Notes: generated from the letters alone by a model not told the origin. Shown: positions 26,615 to 34,085, numbered from the stretch's first letter. The stretch: 64,000 bases of DNA from Christensenella massiliensis (GCA_900155415.1 LT700187.1:1736001-1800000), one strand, 5' to 3'. Numbers and translations are program-made.

Positions 26615-27019
26615 AATATCAAAATATTGCAGAGCGCTATACTTTAGTATACTTTTACTTCTTGGATTATCTTTGTGCTTCAAAGCACGTTTATATTGCC
26701 GGACGTAAGATCGGAAAGCGTGGAATATAGCGTTTTCGTCTCGCTTTACCTTATTCCATTCCTGACTGTCTACCCACGGCATATTTGCTGATATATAAGA
26801 GCTATCTTTTATAACAACGGCTTTTGTGTAATCCAACCCGCATTTTCCGTAAGTAATATATGCGTAAGAGTGGCTAATATGATGCCGGAACGGTATGGCA
26901 TACAGTATATCGTCTATTTTTACCATCATGCAGACATACGGTCTGTTGGCTTTCTTTAATATTTCCGGGCAGCTTCCGTATTCAGTATAAAATTTTTCCG
27001 ATAACTGTATTAGCCTCAT
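26612..27019 (-). CDS. Type III toxin-antitoxin toxin, TenpN-type
   Basis: A 135-aa protein resembling TenpIN-family toxins: LSEKFYTEYGSCPEILKKANRPYVCMMVKIDDILYAIPFRHHISHSYAYIT, then CGLDYTKAVVI and the closing ALQYFDI. These are ToxN-fold endoribonucleases neutralised by repeat RNA. GGAGGG lies seven bases before the ATG at 27019 and just after the T-run of the antitoxin terminator. The sequence is unrelated in detail to the neighbouring CptN-like toxin, so the two modules are not simple duplicates although they share a 3' repeat. Confidence 0.75.
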   Translation of the reverse strand: MRLIQLSEKFYTEYGSCPEILKKANRPYVCMMVKIDDILYAIPFRHHISHSYAYITYGKCGLDYTKAVVIKDSSYISANMPWVDSQEWNKVKRDENAIFHAFRSYVRQYKRALKHKDNPRSKSILKYSALQYFDI

Positions 27020-27030
27020 TTACGCCCTCC

Positions 27031-27176
27031 AAAAAACAAAACCCTTACCTGTTACAGTAAGGGTTATCATCAATTGGGCTTTCTTTTGTTTAAGCTCCTT
27101 GCGCCCTACAAGGAGAATCATCAATTGAGCCGTCTTATTTTTACCCTTGCCCTGCTCTCAGGCAAGTATCATCTTA
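27031..27176 (-). ncRNA. Type III antitoxin RNA repeats (TenpI-like)
   Basis: Three units with a 51-nt period lie upstream of the toxin on the minus strand. Each has a hairpin of different sequence followed on the plus strand by the constant ATCATC(AATTG): aacccttac/gtaagggtt (27040-27048, 27057-27065) with the motif at 27066; ctccttg/caaggag (27095-27101, 27109-27115) with the motif at 27117; cttgcc/ggcaag (27146-27151, 27161-27166) with the motif at 27168. Paired stem changes show structure conservation. In RNA order the last hairpin is followed by ttgtttttt, making it the intrinsic terminator before the toxin. Confidence 0.75.
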
Positions 27177-27181
27177 CTGTA

Positions 27182-27209
27182 ATTATAACACGATATTCAG
27201 CTTTGTAAA
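27182..27209 (-). promoter_or_regulatory. Promoter of the TenpIN-like module
   Basis: On the minus strand TTTACA (27209-27204), a 16-bp spacer and TATAAT (27187-27182), with TG before the -10 (extended -10). Confidence 0.65.
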
Positions 27210-27214
27210 CAGTT

Positions 27215-27865
27215 TTATCTCACAATCCTTATTAGCCGCCTGACTTCACCGAGCACGCGACATTCATTCAAATCCCAATTTTCAATGCGTTTTGTTTGGT
27301 ATTCGGGATTACGTGGGATAAGCTCTACCCAATCTTCGCCTTTTTTGTAACGCACTTTTTTCAGCGTTGCGACCTCGCTATCATACAACATGACCGCGAC
27401 CGCGCCGCTGTCCACAGAGTTCTGGCGGTGTACAAGAACGTGATCGCCGTCCTGGAAGTCTGGGTACATAGAGTCGCCTTTCACGCGTAGAACAAAGAAG
27501 TTATCCGGATTGTGGCCCCGGAGCCATTCTATAGGTATCTGCTCATAATCTCCGGTTTCTTCTTCAACAGCCTCACTTCCGAATCCTGCGGCTACTTCGC
27601 CGATTACAGGATAGGAGCGGCAGGCACTTTGTTCTGCCAAAGCTTCTTTAATATATGGGTCATTACTCCATCCCATAAGGTATACAGGGGAGCAGTTCAG
27701 TATTTCAGCTATTGATACAACGGTTTCATACTTAATATTCTTAATGGCACCGCTTTCGTAACGTTGCACAGTAGCTTCCTTGACTCCAAGCAATTCAGCA
27801 AGTTGTAATAATGTGAGATTACGTTTTATGCGCATCTCTTTAATTCTTTCATTAAGTATAGCCAT
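27215..27865 (-). CDS. Phage repressor, XRE domain plus S24 LexA-like peptidase
   Basis: A 216-aa CI-type repressor. Residues 4-60 form the helix-turn-helix domain (LLQLAELLGVKEATVQRYESG); a linker holds the Ala93-Gly94 cleavage bond (GEVAAGFG); the S24 domain has Ser132 in VKGDSMYP and Lys169 or Lys170 in ATLKK. DNA damage would trigger RecA-assisted self-cleavage and induction. It is transcribed leftward from a promoter overlapping an operator at 27904 and faces the Cro-like gene. Confidence 0.94.
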   Translation of the reverse strand: MAILNERIKEMRIKRNLTLLQLAELLGVKEATVQRYESGAIKNIKYETVVSIAEILNCSPVYLMGWSNDPYIKEALAEQSACRSYPVIGEVAAGFGSEAVEEETGDYEQIPIEWLRGHNPDNFFVLRVKGDSMYPDFQDGDHVLVHRQNSVDSGAVAVMLYDSEVATLKKVRYKKGEDWVELIPRNPEYQTKRIENWDLNECRVLGEVRRLIRIVR

Positions 27866-27890
27866 GTATTTACCGCCTTTCGTTATTAGA

Positions 27891-27919
27891 AGTATAACAT
27901 TTACTTACGCATAACGCAA
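27891..27919 (-). promoter_or_regulatory. Leftward (repressor) promoter with operator
   Basis: On the minus strand TTGCGT (27919-27914), a 17-bp spacer and TATACT (27896-27891) with an upstream TG. The operator copy cttacgcataacg (27904-27916) lies between the -35 and -10, allowing autoregulation. Confidence 0.65.
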
Positions 27920-28005
27920 CATTTTTTTGGCAAAAAGTTAAAAAACTTACGCAATAAGTACTGACATACAAATCATACTATGCTATCATAAACTTACGTA
28001 ATACG
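27904..28005. promoter_or_regulatory. Operator array of the lysis-lysogeny switch
   Basis: Three copies of a 13-bp motif CTTACGyawtAmG occur at 27904-27916, 27946-27958 and 27993-28005. The middle copy is a dyad (acttacgcaataagt). A further CTTAC-N7-GTAAG dyad lies at 28252-28268 at the end of the Cro-like gene. The spacing relative to both promoters is like a lambda-type OR region. Confidence 0.65.
27961..27989 (+). promoter_or_regulatory. Rightward early promoter
   Basis: CTGACA (27961-27966), a 17-bp spacer and TATCAT (27984-27989). Operators lie just upstream (27946) and just downstream (27993). Confidence 0.65.
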
Positions 28006-28018
28006 AAAGGTGATGGAT

Positions 28019-28267
28019 ATGGCTATTAGAAATATTCGCTACAGGGTCAATACGATAGAATTGCAAAAATCAGCAATTGAATGTGGGATGGGTAAAATCA
28101 AAGACCTTTCTGAAGCATCTGGTGTTGATAGAAATACGCTGAGCAAGGTATTAAATGGTAAAATTACTCCATCAGCAAAAGTAATGTATGCATTAGTTGC
28201 TACATTACATCTATCTGAAGAACAAGCGGGAATAATTTTTTTTAGCAGAGACTTACGTATTGAGTAA
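28019..28267 (+). CDS. Cro-like XRE transcriptional regulator
   Basis: An 82-aa protein that is almost entirely one helix-turn-helix domain (MGKIKDLSEASGVDRNTLSKVLNGKITPS), so it should bind the same operators and favour lytic growth. The ATG at 28019 has CGAAAGG eight bases before it; in-frame GTG (28010) and ATG (28013) starts are too close to that site. First gene of the rightward operon. An operator-like dyad overlaps its stop codon. Confidence 0.85.
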   Translation: MAIRNIRYRVNTIELQKSAIECGMGKIKDLSEASGVDRNTLSKVLNGKITPSAKVMYALVATLHLSEEQAGIIFFSRDLRIE

Positions 28268-28282
28268 GAAAGGGGCAAGCAC

Positions 28283-28510
28283 ATGACAGATATACAAAAA
28301 TGGAAAGAAATTATTATGCCGCAAAGTGAAGAACGGGAAGCGGTAACCCAAAAGGAGCATGAATGCGTAATTGAAACAGCGAGGTTTGTTTCAAAGATGG
28401 GGGTAAGTGTGCGTTCGGCGGAGCGCATATTGAACGGAGCAATCGAAATCATACGCGCTACCGCCGACACGCAGAAGACATTAGAGGTTCTCGGAGATGC
28501 GGCCGATTAA
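28283..28510 (+). CDS. Small early phage protein of unknown function
   Basis: A 75-aa, mostly helical, acidic protein. The middle (MGVSVRSAERILNGAIEII) could form a helix-turn-helix-like pair, but no family is recognised. It follows the Cro-like gene by 15 bases with an AAGAAAGGGGC ribosome site, so it belongs to the early operon. Its last 30 bases overlap a minus-strand gene. Confidence 0.65.
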   Translation: MTDIQKWKEIIMPQSEEREAVTQKEHECVIETARFVSKMGVSVRSAERILNGAIEIIRATADTQKTLEVLGDAAD

Positions 28511-28657
28511 ATCCTTATAATCATTTAGAACATAGTCCGCCATATCATAAAGTCCCGGCTCATTGCCGGAGGAAGCTATTTTATCCTGAATCATGCTGTC
28601 CAAACGAGATTTCAGGATAATGACAGCAAGGTCATGGGCTACTTGTTCTTTATCCAC
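28481..28657 (-). CDS. Small antisense-oriented phage protein (hypothetical)
   Basis: A 58-aa reading frame on the strand opposite to the early operon, convergent with and overlapping the previous gene. The GTG at 28657 has a strong GGAGG eight bases before it, and residues are acidic and helical (EQVAHDLAVIILKSRLDSM). The ribosome site argues that it is real, although its orientation is unusual. No family is recognised and no promoter is clear. Confidence 0.45.
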   Translation of the reverse strand: MDKEQVAHDLAVIILKSRLDSMIQDKIASSGNEPGLYDMADYVLNDYKDLIGRISENL

Positions 28658-28666
28658 GCGAATCAC

Positions 28667-29131
28667 CTCCCTCCTACCCCAATATTACCATAGGGAGGTA
28701 TGGAGGACAAGAAAGGAGTATTGCAAGTTATGCCGTGAATTACAATGGGCGACTCATGCCCTACAACAATGAACCGCCCACGCCGAATTTATTTACCTCT
28801 TCGCCTTGCAAGCAGCATTAAACAGCTCTGCGGTAGTGTAGGCATCCGGCGCGCCGCACTTATGCGGTTACGATTCCGCTGAAAGGTTAAGCCCTTTTGT
28901 ACGCGGCGGTTGTGCAGGCTTGTCCGCGCGTTTCCTCCGCGCGGGTGGTACCAGCATCAACAAGGGGAACGGGGCAAGGACAAAAATTCTGGTGAGAAGC
29001 TGAAATTCAGCGTTATCAAGAGAATCGCCCCCTTTCTGTCTCCGTTATGGAGACACTTAAAGTATACGGCAATCACGGCATAACTGGCAATACTGGAGAT
29101 AAACGGCATTGGGTAAGAAAGGAACAAGACA
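28667..29131. other. Gene-free early region with inverted repeats
   Basis: These 465 bp carry no convincing gene of normal length. Short hairpins are visible: ccgca/tgcgg near 28855-28870, a ccgcgcg/cgcgcgg stem near 28925-28945, and gtctcc/ggagac near 29037-29054. Tiny frames exist after a GGAGG at about 28693 (12 codons) and after AAAGGAG at about 28712 (about 30 codons ending TSSPCKQH), neither with strong support. A leader, small RNA or peptide region is possible. Confidence 0.35.
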
Positions 29132-29422
29132 ATGAAAAAACGACAACCATTCAACGCAGAAACGGCACTTCGGATTTACTACGCTTATCCGAACGAAATA
29201 GGGAACGCGGAGCTGAAAGAGTTATTTCAAGTGGAATCAGGCTCTAAAATAGCATCTATCAAAAAAGAAGTCCGCAAGCTGATGGCAGAAAAGGAAATCA
29301 AGGTTTGGAATCCAAGGAACGTTGACACCAAAACGACGTATGAATATGCGGGAATCGACATTGCAACGGTCGAGAGGAGCTATTTGAAGATGAAGAAGCT
29401 GGGATTGGAGGCACAGGCATGA
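29132..29422 (+). CDS. Phage protein, possible winged-helix DNA-binding
   Basis: A 96-aa basic protein. The segment NAETALRIYYAYPNEIGNAELKELFQVESGSKIASIKKEVRKLMAEKEI reads like a winged-helix or HTH unit, and a C-terminal helix follows (VERSYLKMKKLGLEA). No named family is recognised. A GAAAGGAAC ribosome site precedes it, and its stop overlaps the small membrane-peptide gene by ATGA. Confidence 0.65.
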   Translation: MKKRQPFNAETALRIYYAYPNEIGNAELKELFQVESGSKIASIKKEVRKLMAEKEIKVWNPRNVDTKTTYEYAGIDIATVERSYLKMKKLGLEAQA

Positions 29423-29577
29423 AGCTGATCGCGGAAGCGCTGATCCTCATGCTGATACTGACGCTTGCGGGCTATGGGCTGTGGAAGCTGCGGCTCATGA
29501 TCCTATGGGCGTGGAGGAAGCGGAGGGCGCGGGCATATAAAAATACCCGCCGGAGTTGCAGCTCTGGCGGGCGGTGA
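29419..29577 (+). CDS. Small single-span membrane protein
   Basis: A 52-aa protein beginning MKLIAEALILMLILTLAGYG, one membrane span, then a strongly basic tail (WRKRRARAYKNTRR). It overlaps the previous stop by ATGA, so it is translated by coupling. Its last codons fall in a GC hairpin (cccgcc / ggcggg, about 29546-29572) that could terminate or attenuate the early transcript. Similar tiny membrane proteins occur in many siphoviruses; the role is unknown. Confidence 0.6.
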   Translation: MKLIAEALILMLILTLAGYGLWKLRLMILWAWRKRRARAYKNTRRSCSSGGR

Positions 29578-29634
29578 AAATAACAAGACAATTATCTTCG
29601 CCTCCATTATGAGGCAGAAAGGACGGAAAGTCAA

Positions 29635-30210
29635 ATGAAATTCAAAGTTGGAGATATTATCAAAGGGATCGATAAAAACAGATACTCACGCACAAGCACC
29701 GACATGACAAGGGGAACGGTCACTGAAGTATTTGAAAATACTAAAGATGGTTGTGATATCGAGGTTCAAATTCTGGAACATACCGACCCGGATGAAATAG
29801 GCGAATTATATATCGTCGAATCTAAATATTTCGAACTAATAGAGCATGCGCCGTTCGGGAAGTCAGATTTAAAGACGGGTATGCAGGTGCGCACTAATGC
29901 AGGTAGGCTATATATGGTTTTGGAAAATATCGATACGAAGGTCTACGGAAAACAGCAATTTATATTAGCAAATTTTGAGGGAGGATTCCTGTGCGGCAGC
30001 GATTACGACGATGAACTCAAACATGCTGACCATAGCAAATATGACATTGCAAAAGTATATGATGTACCCGTCACTAGCTCGATTTTGAAACCACTCCGTT
30101 GCGCTGCACCTATTTGGAAACGCGAGGAAGAGCCGATAGGAGTCACGATCAAAGAAATAGCGGATTGGAAAGGCGTATCGCCGGAGCGGATCAGAATAAG
30201 GGAGGACTAA
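29635..30210 (+). CDS. Phage protein of unknown function
   Basis: A 191-aa acidic, beta-rich protein. The opening MKFKVGDIIKGIDKN and TRGTVTEVFEN look like an SH3-like or KOW-like barrel, and a second similar unit may begin near TGMQVRTNAGRLYMVLENID. No catalytic motif is seen and no family is recognised. GAAAGGACGG precedes the ATG. It lies four bases before the next gene. Confidence 0.65.
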   Translation: MKFKVGDIIKGIDKNRYSRTSTDMTRGTVTEVFENTKDGCDIEVQILEHTDPDEIGELYIVESKYFELIEHAPFGKSDLKTGMQVRTNAGRLYMVLENIDTKVYGKQQFILANFEGGFLCGSDYDDELKHADHSKYDIAKVYDVPVTSSILKPLRCAAPIWKREEEPIGVTIKEIADWKGVSPERIRIRED

Positions 30211-30213
30211 GTT

Positions 30214-30399
30214 ATGACCTGTAAACGATGCGGACAGACGGGGTTATTGGAATCCGATCTGTGCGGGGATTATGGGTGTGTTTCATGCTGTGACGGCACA
30301 GTGGCAGACCCTTGCAAGCGCATAGACGAGATAGTCAAAAAATACGGCATTTATGACAGTCGGAAAGATCAGGAGGGATATTATGAGCACGTTATATGA
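30214..30399 (+). CDS. Small Cys-rich (zinc-ribbon-like) phage protein
   Basis: A 61-aa protein with CKRCGQTG, a later CGDYGCVSCC and DPCKR; the cysteine spacing suggests one zinc site. It overlaps the Gp157 gene start by 17 bases. Related tiny zinc proteins are common in phage early regions. No function assigned. Confidence 0.6.
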   Translation: MTCKRCGQTGLLESDLCGDYGCVSCCDGTVADPCKRIDEIVKKYGIYDSRKDQEGYYEHVI

Positions 30400-30886
30400 A
30401 TTAACGGAACAATGGGCGGCAGTACTTTCGCTTGCAGAGGAAGGTGCAGACGCTGAGGCAATAGAAAACGCCCTTGCAGATATTGGCGGAGAAATCGAGG
30501 ACAAGGCAGACGGCTACGCGAAGGTCATCAAGGAATTGGAAGGTCAGGCTGAGATCGCCAAGGCCGAGAAGGAACGCCTCTATGCACGGGAAACAGCGTT
30601 CAAGAACTCTGCAAAGAATATGAAAGCCCGGCTTGAAGAGGCAATGGTGCGCTGTGGCAAGCCTAAATTTAAAACGGACCTATTCAGTTTCAATATTCAG
30701 AAAAATGCACCGTCCGTTAGGATAGACGATGAAGCCCGGCTTATGGAAGCGTTGAAGATGGAAGCGCCGGAGCTTTTGAAAACAAAAATTGAGATCGACA
30801 AAAAGGCACTTTTGAGTGCGCTCAAAGCGGGAGCTGCTTTCAAGGGAGCCGAGATACAACAATCTGAAAGTTTGAGGATAAGATGA
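30383..30886 (+). CDS. Siphovirus Gp157 family protein
   Basis: A 167-aa protein matching the Sipho_Gp157 family (founded on Streptococcus thermophilus phage Sfi21 Gp157): MSTLYELTEQWAAVLSLAEEG start, a long charged coiled coil (about 45-95), FKNSAKNMKARLEEAM and PSVRIDDEARL. Members sit at the start of phage recombination-replication modules. AGGAGGG precedes the ATG at 30383; the frame extends upstream but without a ribosome site. It overlaps the next gene by ATGA. Confidence 0.87.
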   Translation: MSTLYELTEQWAAVLSLAEEGADAEAIENALADIGGEIEDKADGYAKVIKELEGQAEIAKAEKERLYARETAFKNSAKNMKARLEEAMVRCGKPKFKTDLFSFNIQKNAPSVRIDDEARLMEALKMEAPELLKTKIEIDKKALLSALKAGAAFKGAEIQQSESLRIR

Positions 30887-31638
30887 TGTTTGGTGAAAAG
30901 AAGGAAGAATACGATTCTGTGAGTAGAGCGAAGCTCCCCGTTTTCCAAATGCCAAAGTACATAACAGGGCGAGAGGCGGCGGTCAAGCTGCTCAAGGAAA
31001 AGGATTATATGTCCGAGGCAGATTTCTGGATTCTTATGAATCGGAGTAAGGCCGGGGATAAGATGCTATATTCGGGGCTTATCATCTCTCACAACGGCTG
31101 TCTTAAAATCAACGACAATTTGCCGGATGAACAGAAATTCCGACCGGAATGCGTCAGCGTAAATGAAAGCGGCTACGGCGGAGCGCTTGTATTCACCTAT
31201 ATGTGTCCGGAACAGAGGATATACGAAGTAGGAGAAGTAACGCCGAAAAACTGTAAGAACGAATATCCTTATGCTATGGCGCTGAAACGATGCTTCGATC
31301 GCGTCGTGCTCAAACAATGCAAATTAGCGTATTACGGGGTATATTCGGACAGCGAGGCGGACGAGTTCAAAGAGAATCCTCCAAGTTCTTCAAAAGAAGA
31401 AACTCAGACTGACAGTAAAAAGGCCGACGAAATCAACAAGGAGTTTTCCGATGCGCTGAAGCGATCTGGGATGGCGGCGGATGAACAGATAGAGGCGATC
31501 AAGGCCGCGGCTATCGCGACAAAAACAGACGTACTGAGTGCAATCCGGCGCAAGGGGAAAGCGTCGCTGAAAGAACTTACCTATGAGGAAGCGGAAGCAT
31601 TGTTCGGGACTTTGAAAAAGAAGGCGAACGCTGTATGA
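30883..31638 (+). CDS. Phage recombination-module protein, possible ssDNA annealing protein
   Basis: A 251-aa protein. The core (SGLIISHNGCLKINDNLPDEQKFRPECV, ALVFTYMCPEQRIYEVGEV, NEYPYAMALKRCFDRVVLKQCKLAYYGVYSDSEADEF) resembles Rad52-like annealing proteins, where a domain with Lys/Arg pairs is followed by an acidic linker and a helical tail. The position between Gp157 and HNH/SSB supports a recombination role, but I cannot name the family with certainty. An 11-codon peptide frame overlaps its stop and runs to the next gene. Confidence 0.6.
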   Translation: MMFGEKKEEYDSVSRAKLPVFQMPKYITGREAAVKLLKEKDYMSEADFWILMNRSKAGDKMLYSGLIISHNGCLKINDNLPDEQKFRPECVSVNESGYGGALVFTYMCPEQRIYEVGEVTPKNCKNEYPYAMALKRCFDRVVLKQCKLAYYGVYSDSEADEFKENPPSSSKEETQTDSKKADEINKEFSDALKRSGMAADEQIEAIKAAAIATKTDVLSAIRRKGKASLKELTYEEAEALFGTLKKKANAV

Positions 31639-31673
31639 AACAGATATATTTTGAGAAATGGAAGGCTTTGTAA

Positions 31674-32354
31674 ATGGAAGTGATAAACGGCAGGATAACC
31701 GGATATGACGAGCGGGCCGGAGTGCTGCGCATCGAAGCCCAGTACACGAATTATGACCGTATGACGCTGCGGCAGTATGGCGAGGTCGAGATCGGCCTTG
31801 CTGACGGACGCAGGATAACGCCGGAGCAGAGGAAGAAAGCCCATGCGCTGATCGGGGAGATCGCGGAGTGGTGCGGCGACCTGCCGGACTACGTGAAGCG
31901 GCTTATGAAAATGGAGTTTATCGTGAACAGGCTTGAGGGCTTGGAGAAGAATATTTTCAGTCTTGCGGATTGTGACGTGACAACGGCGCGGGAATTTATA
32001 ACCTACCTTGTGGATTTCATTCTTGAGCACGAAATACCCGTAAAGGTGCCGCTCGTATCGCTTTGCGACGATATAGAGAAATATGTGTATTCCTGCCTGA
32101 TGCACAAACGCTGTGCCGTGTGCGGCAGAAAGCCCGTTGACCTCCACCATGTAGACAAAATAGGAATGGGGCGTAACAGGGACACGATCTTTCAGCTTGG
32201 CATGAGGGTGCTCCCGCTGCATCGAATCTACCACGCGGAAGCGGAAAGTACGCCGCGGGATGCGTTTTTGGAAAAATATCATCTTGTCGGAATCCCGCTC
32301 ACGGTTGAGATTGGGAAAGTGTACGGGCTTACCAAAAGGAATCTGGGGGCATAG
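31674..32354 (+). CDS. Putative HNH endonuclease (HNHc_6-like)
   Basis: A 226-aa protein. The N-terminal part (MEVINGRITGYDERAGVLRIEAQY, then TPEQRKKAHALIGEIAEW) and the C-terminal nuclease site RCAVCGRKPVDLHHVDKIGMGRNRD with VLPLHRIYHAEAE match the putative phage HNHc nuclease family. The CxxC pair and double His are typical of zinc-supported HNH folds. It probably processes replication intermediates. Confidence 0.82.
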   Translation: MEVINGRITGYDERAGVLRIEAQYTNYDRMTLRQYGEVEIGLADGRRITPEQRKKAHALIGEIAEWCGDLPDYVKRLMKMEFIVNRLEGLEKNIFSLADCDVTTAREFITYLVDFILEHEIPVKVPLVSLCDDIEKYVYSCLMHKRCAVCGRKPVDLHHVDKIGMGRNRDTIFQLGMRVLPLHRIYHAEAESTPRDAFLEKYHLVGIPLTVEIGKVYGLTKRNLGA

Positions 32355-32369
32355 CAATGACGGCGGAGG

Positions 32370-32456
32370 ATGAAAGAGCATTTGGATAAGTTTTATCCGG
32401 GATTCCCGGACGAGGACAGAGTATACCATAAATTGCCGGAGGAGCTGAGGCTATGA
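32370..32456 (+). CDS. Possible 28-aa translationally coupled peptide
   Basis: A 28-codon frame (MKEHLDKFYPGFPD start) whose stop overlaps the next gene start by ATGA. A GGAGG touches the ATG, too close to serve it well. It may simply couple translation. Low confidence. Confidence 0.3.
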   Translation: MKEHLDKFYPGFPDEDRVYHKLPEELRL

Positions 32457-32983
32457 ATTTAAAAGAACAGTTGCGGGAGAAAGGGATCACATATAACGAC
32501 ATCCTAAAGGTATACGGTGATCCCAAAATGACAAAGCCGCTTTTAACGGCCTGTTTCAATGGGACGGTGGGTTTTCCCAAAAAGCTATACAGAATCATTT
32601 TAAGGATGCTCGGCGTATCGGCAAGGGATTTTATCGGGGACGATATAGAAAGCGGCGAGAGCGGTGTTATAACACCGGATTACGAGCTTTTAAACCTGTT
32701 GGGGGTGGGCAAGAAGAACGCGGTTAGCCGTTACGACCTTACAGAGCGGTTATATCCCGGACACGGGCACTCAAAGGAGTATGACAGGAAGATGCGAAGA
32801 CGCGTCGAGCAGCTGCGCCGTGATTATGTGATTATAAATGAACAGGACGGCGGCGGATATTATATTGCGGACGATCTGGACAGAATAGACAAGTTTTACC
32901 ATCAGGAATTTTCACGAGCCATGAGCATATTGTTCCGCTTGAAAACGCCGCGAAAGATTTTGAGAAAGGCAGGAATGCTATGA
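32453..32983 (+). CDS. Phage protein with predicted winged-helix region
   Basis: A 176-aa basic protein. Residues 1-65 include a possible HTH (LREKGITYNDILKVYGDPKMTKPLLTACFNG). Residues about 90-150 (NAVSRYDLTERLYPGHGHSKEYDRKMRRRVEQLRRDYVIINEQDGGGYYI) look like a winged helix with a beta wing, and a helical tail follows. Between HNH and SSB, a role in replication start is plausible. No family recognised. Confidence 0.6.
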   Translation: MNLKEQLREKGITYNDILKVYGDPKMTKPLLTACFNGTVGFPKKLYRIILRMLGVSARDFIGDDIESGESGVITPDYELLNLLGVGKKNAVSRYDLTERLYPGHGHSKEYDRKMRRRVEQLRRDYVIINEQDGGGYYIADDLDRIDKFYHQEFSRAMSILFRLKTPRKILRKAGML

Positions 32984-33384
32984 ATAAGGCAGTCATTGTA
33001 GGAAATTTGGTGAGAGACCCGGAGATGAGGACAACGCCGAACGGCGTTTCCGTGACGAGCTTCACGGTCGCGGCAAACCGCAGGTACAAGTCGCAGGACG
33101 GACAGCAGCAGACGGATTTTATTAACTGCGTGGCATGGCGGAGGACGGCGGAGTTTATTGCGAAATATTTTACGAAAGGCTCTAAAATCGGGATCGTTGG
33201 CAGTATACAGACGCGCACGTACGACGACCAGAATGGGAACAAGCGTTATGTAACGGAAGTTGTTGCAGACGAGGCCGAGTTTGTAACAAGCAAGGCGCAG
33301 AACACAGGAGCAAAACAACAGGAAGCTGCACCGGACGGGCTGGAGGAATATGAGCCGCTGGATGATTCCGAGTTTCCATTTTGA
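32980..33384 (+). CDS. ssb: Single-stranded DNA-binding protein
   Basis: A 134-aa OB-fold SSB: MNKAVIVGNLVRDPEMRTTPNGVSVTSFTVAANRRY, DFINCVAWRRTAEFIAKYFTKGSKIGIVGSIQTRTY and an acidic tip ending DDSEFPF that recruits partner proteins. Short linker, as in phage copies. ATGA overlap with the preceding gene. It protects ssDNA during phage replication. Confidence 0.95.
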   Translation: MNKAVIVGNLVRDPEMRTTPNGVSVTSFTVAANRRYKSQDGQQQTDFINCVAWRRTAEFIAKYFTKGSKIGIVGSIQTRTYDDQNGNKRYVTEVVADEAEFVTSKAQNTGAKQQEAAPDGLEEYEPLDDSEFPF

Positions 33385-33392
33385 GGTGAAAG

Positions 33393-34085
33393 ATGAGTGA
33401 GTTTTCAGAAAAAATGAATGAAAGTTTTGTGTTTTACGCGAGCTTTTTTGAAGCAATCGAGGGTTTACCTGCAAAAGATCAGTTAAAAATGTACCAAACG
33501 ATTGCGAAATATGCTCTAAAAGGAGAGGAAAACGAGCTGAAACAATCTCTGAAAAACCTATGGGTACTCATCAGACCGCAAATCATCGCAAGCCAGAAGC
33601 GGCGCTGTAATGGGAAAAATGGGGGAGCTCCTGTCGGAAATGCAAACGCAAAAAAACAACCAATGGTTGATTTTGAAAACAACCAAAGGTTAAGCGAAAA
33701 ACAACCTAATAATAATGTAAATGTAAATGATAATGGTAATGATAATAAACCCCCCCATACCCCCCGCGAGCGGTGGGATACCGCCCTTGAAGAAAATGAG
33801 GCCTTTCGTTCCTTACCGGATAGAGCGCGGAACGCTGCGAGAGAGTGGCTTTGTTACAAGAGAGAAAAACGGCAGGGGTATACGGAAAGAGGATTGCGGT
33901 CGTTTATGACAGAGTTTGCGAACAGAGTAAAAGAGTACGGCGAGAGCGCGGTCTGCGGCCTTGTGAACGAGTGTATGGCGAATAACTGGCGCGGCATCAT
34001 CTGGGATAAGCTGGCAAGGGGAGAGCCGCGGGCAGGGGGCGCACAGCTCGTCAAAAATCCGGCGGGAGGCTTTGACTTGAAATGA
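33393..34085 (+). CDS. DUF6291-like phage replication protein
   Basis: A 230-aa protein. The N-terminal part (SFVFYASFFEAIEGLPAKDQLKMYQTIAKYALKGEE, LIRPQIIASQKRRCNGKNGGAPVGNANAKK) matches DUF6291, commonly found before the phage helicase gene and thought to help start replication. A low-complexity Asn-rich linker follows, then a helical C-terminal domain. It overlaps the ATPase gene by ATGA, which suggests a working pair. Confidence 0.75.
   Translation: MSEFSEKMNESFVFYASFFEAIEGLPAKDQLKMYQTIAKYALKGEENELKQSLKNLWVLIRPQIIASQKRRCNGKNGGAPVGNANAKKQPMVDFENNQRLSEKQPNNNVNVNDNGNDNKPPHTPRERWDTALEENEAFRSLPDRARNAAREWLCYKREKRQGYTERGLRSFMTEFANRVKEYGESAVCGLVNECMANNWRGIIWDKLARGEPRAGGAQLVKNPAGGFDLK

Noticed and set aside
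27031-27176. CRISPR-like array
   Set aside because: The period is regular, but the constant part is only about 11 bp, the variable parts are hairpins, and no cas genes are present; type III antitoxin repeats explain it.
28957-29154. A 65-aa minus-strand frame in the early gene-free block
   Set aside because: Hydrophobic by chance, without a ribosome site and antisense to the early operon.
29047-29247. A 66-aa plus-strand frame overlapping the 29132 gene
   Set aside because: It starts inside a hairpin without a ribosome site and is out of frame with the better-supported gene.
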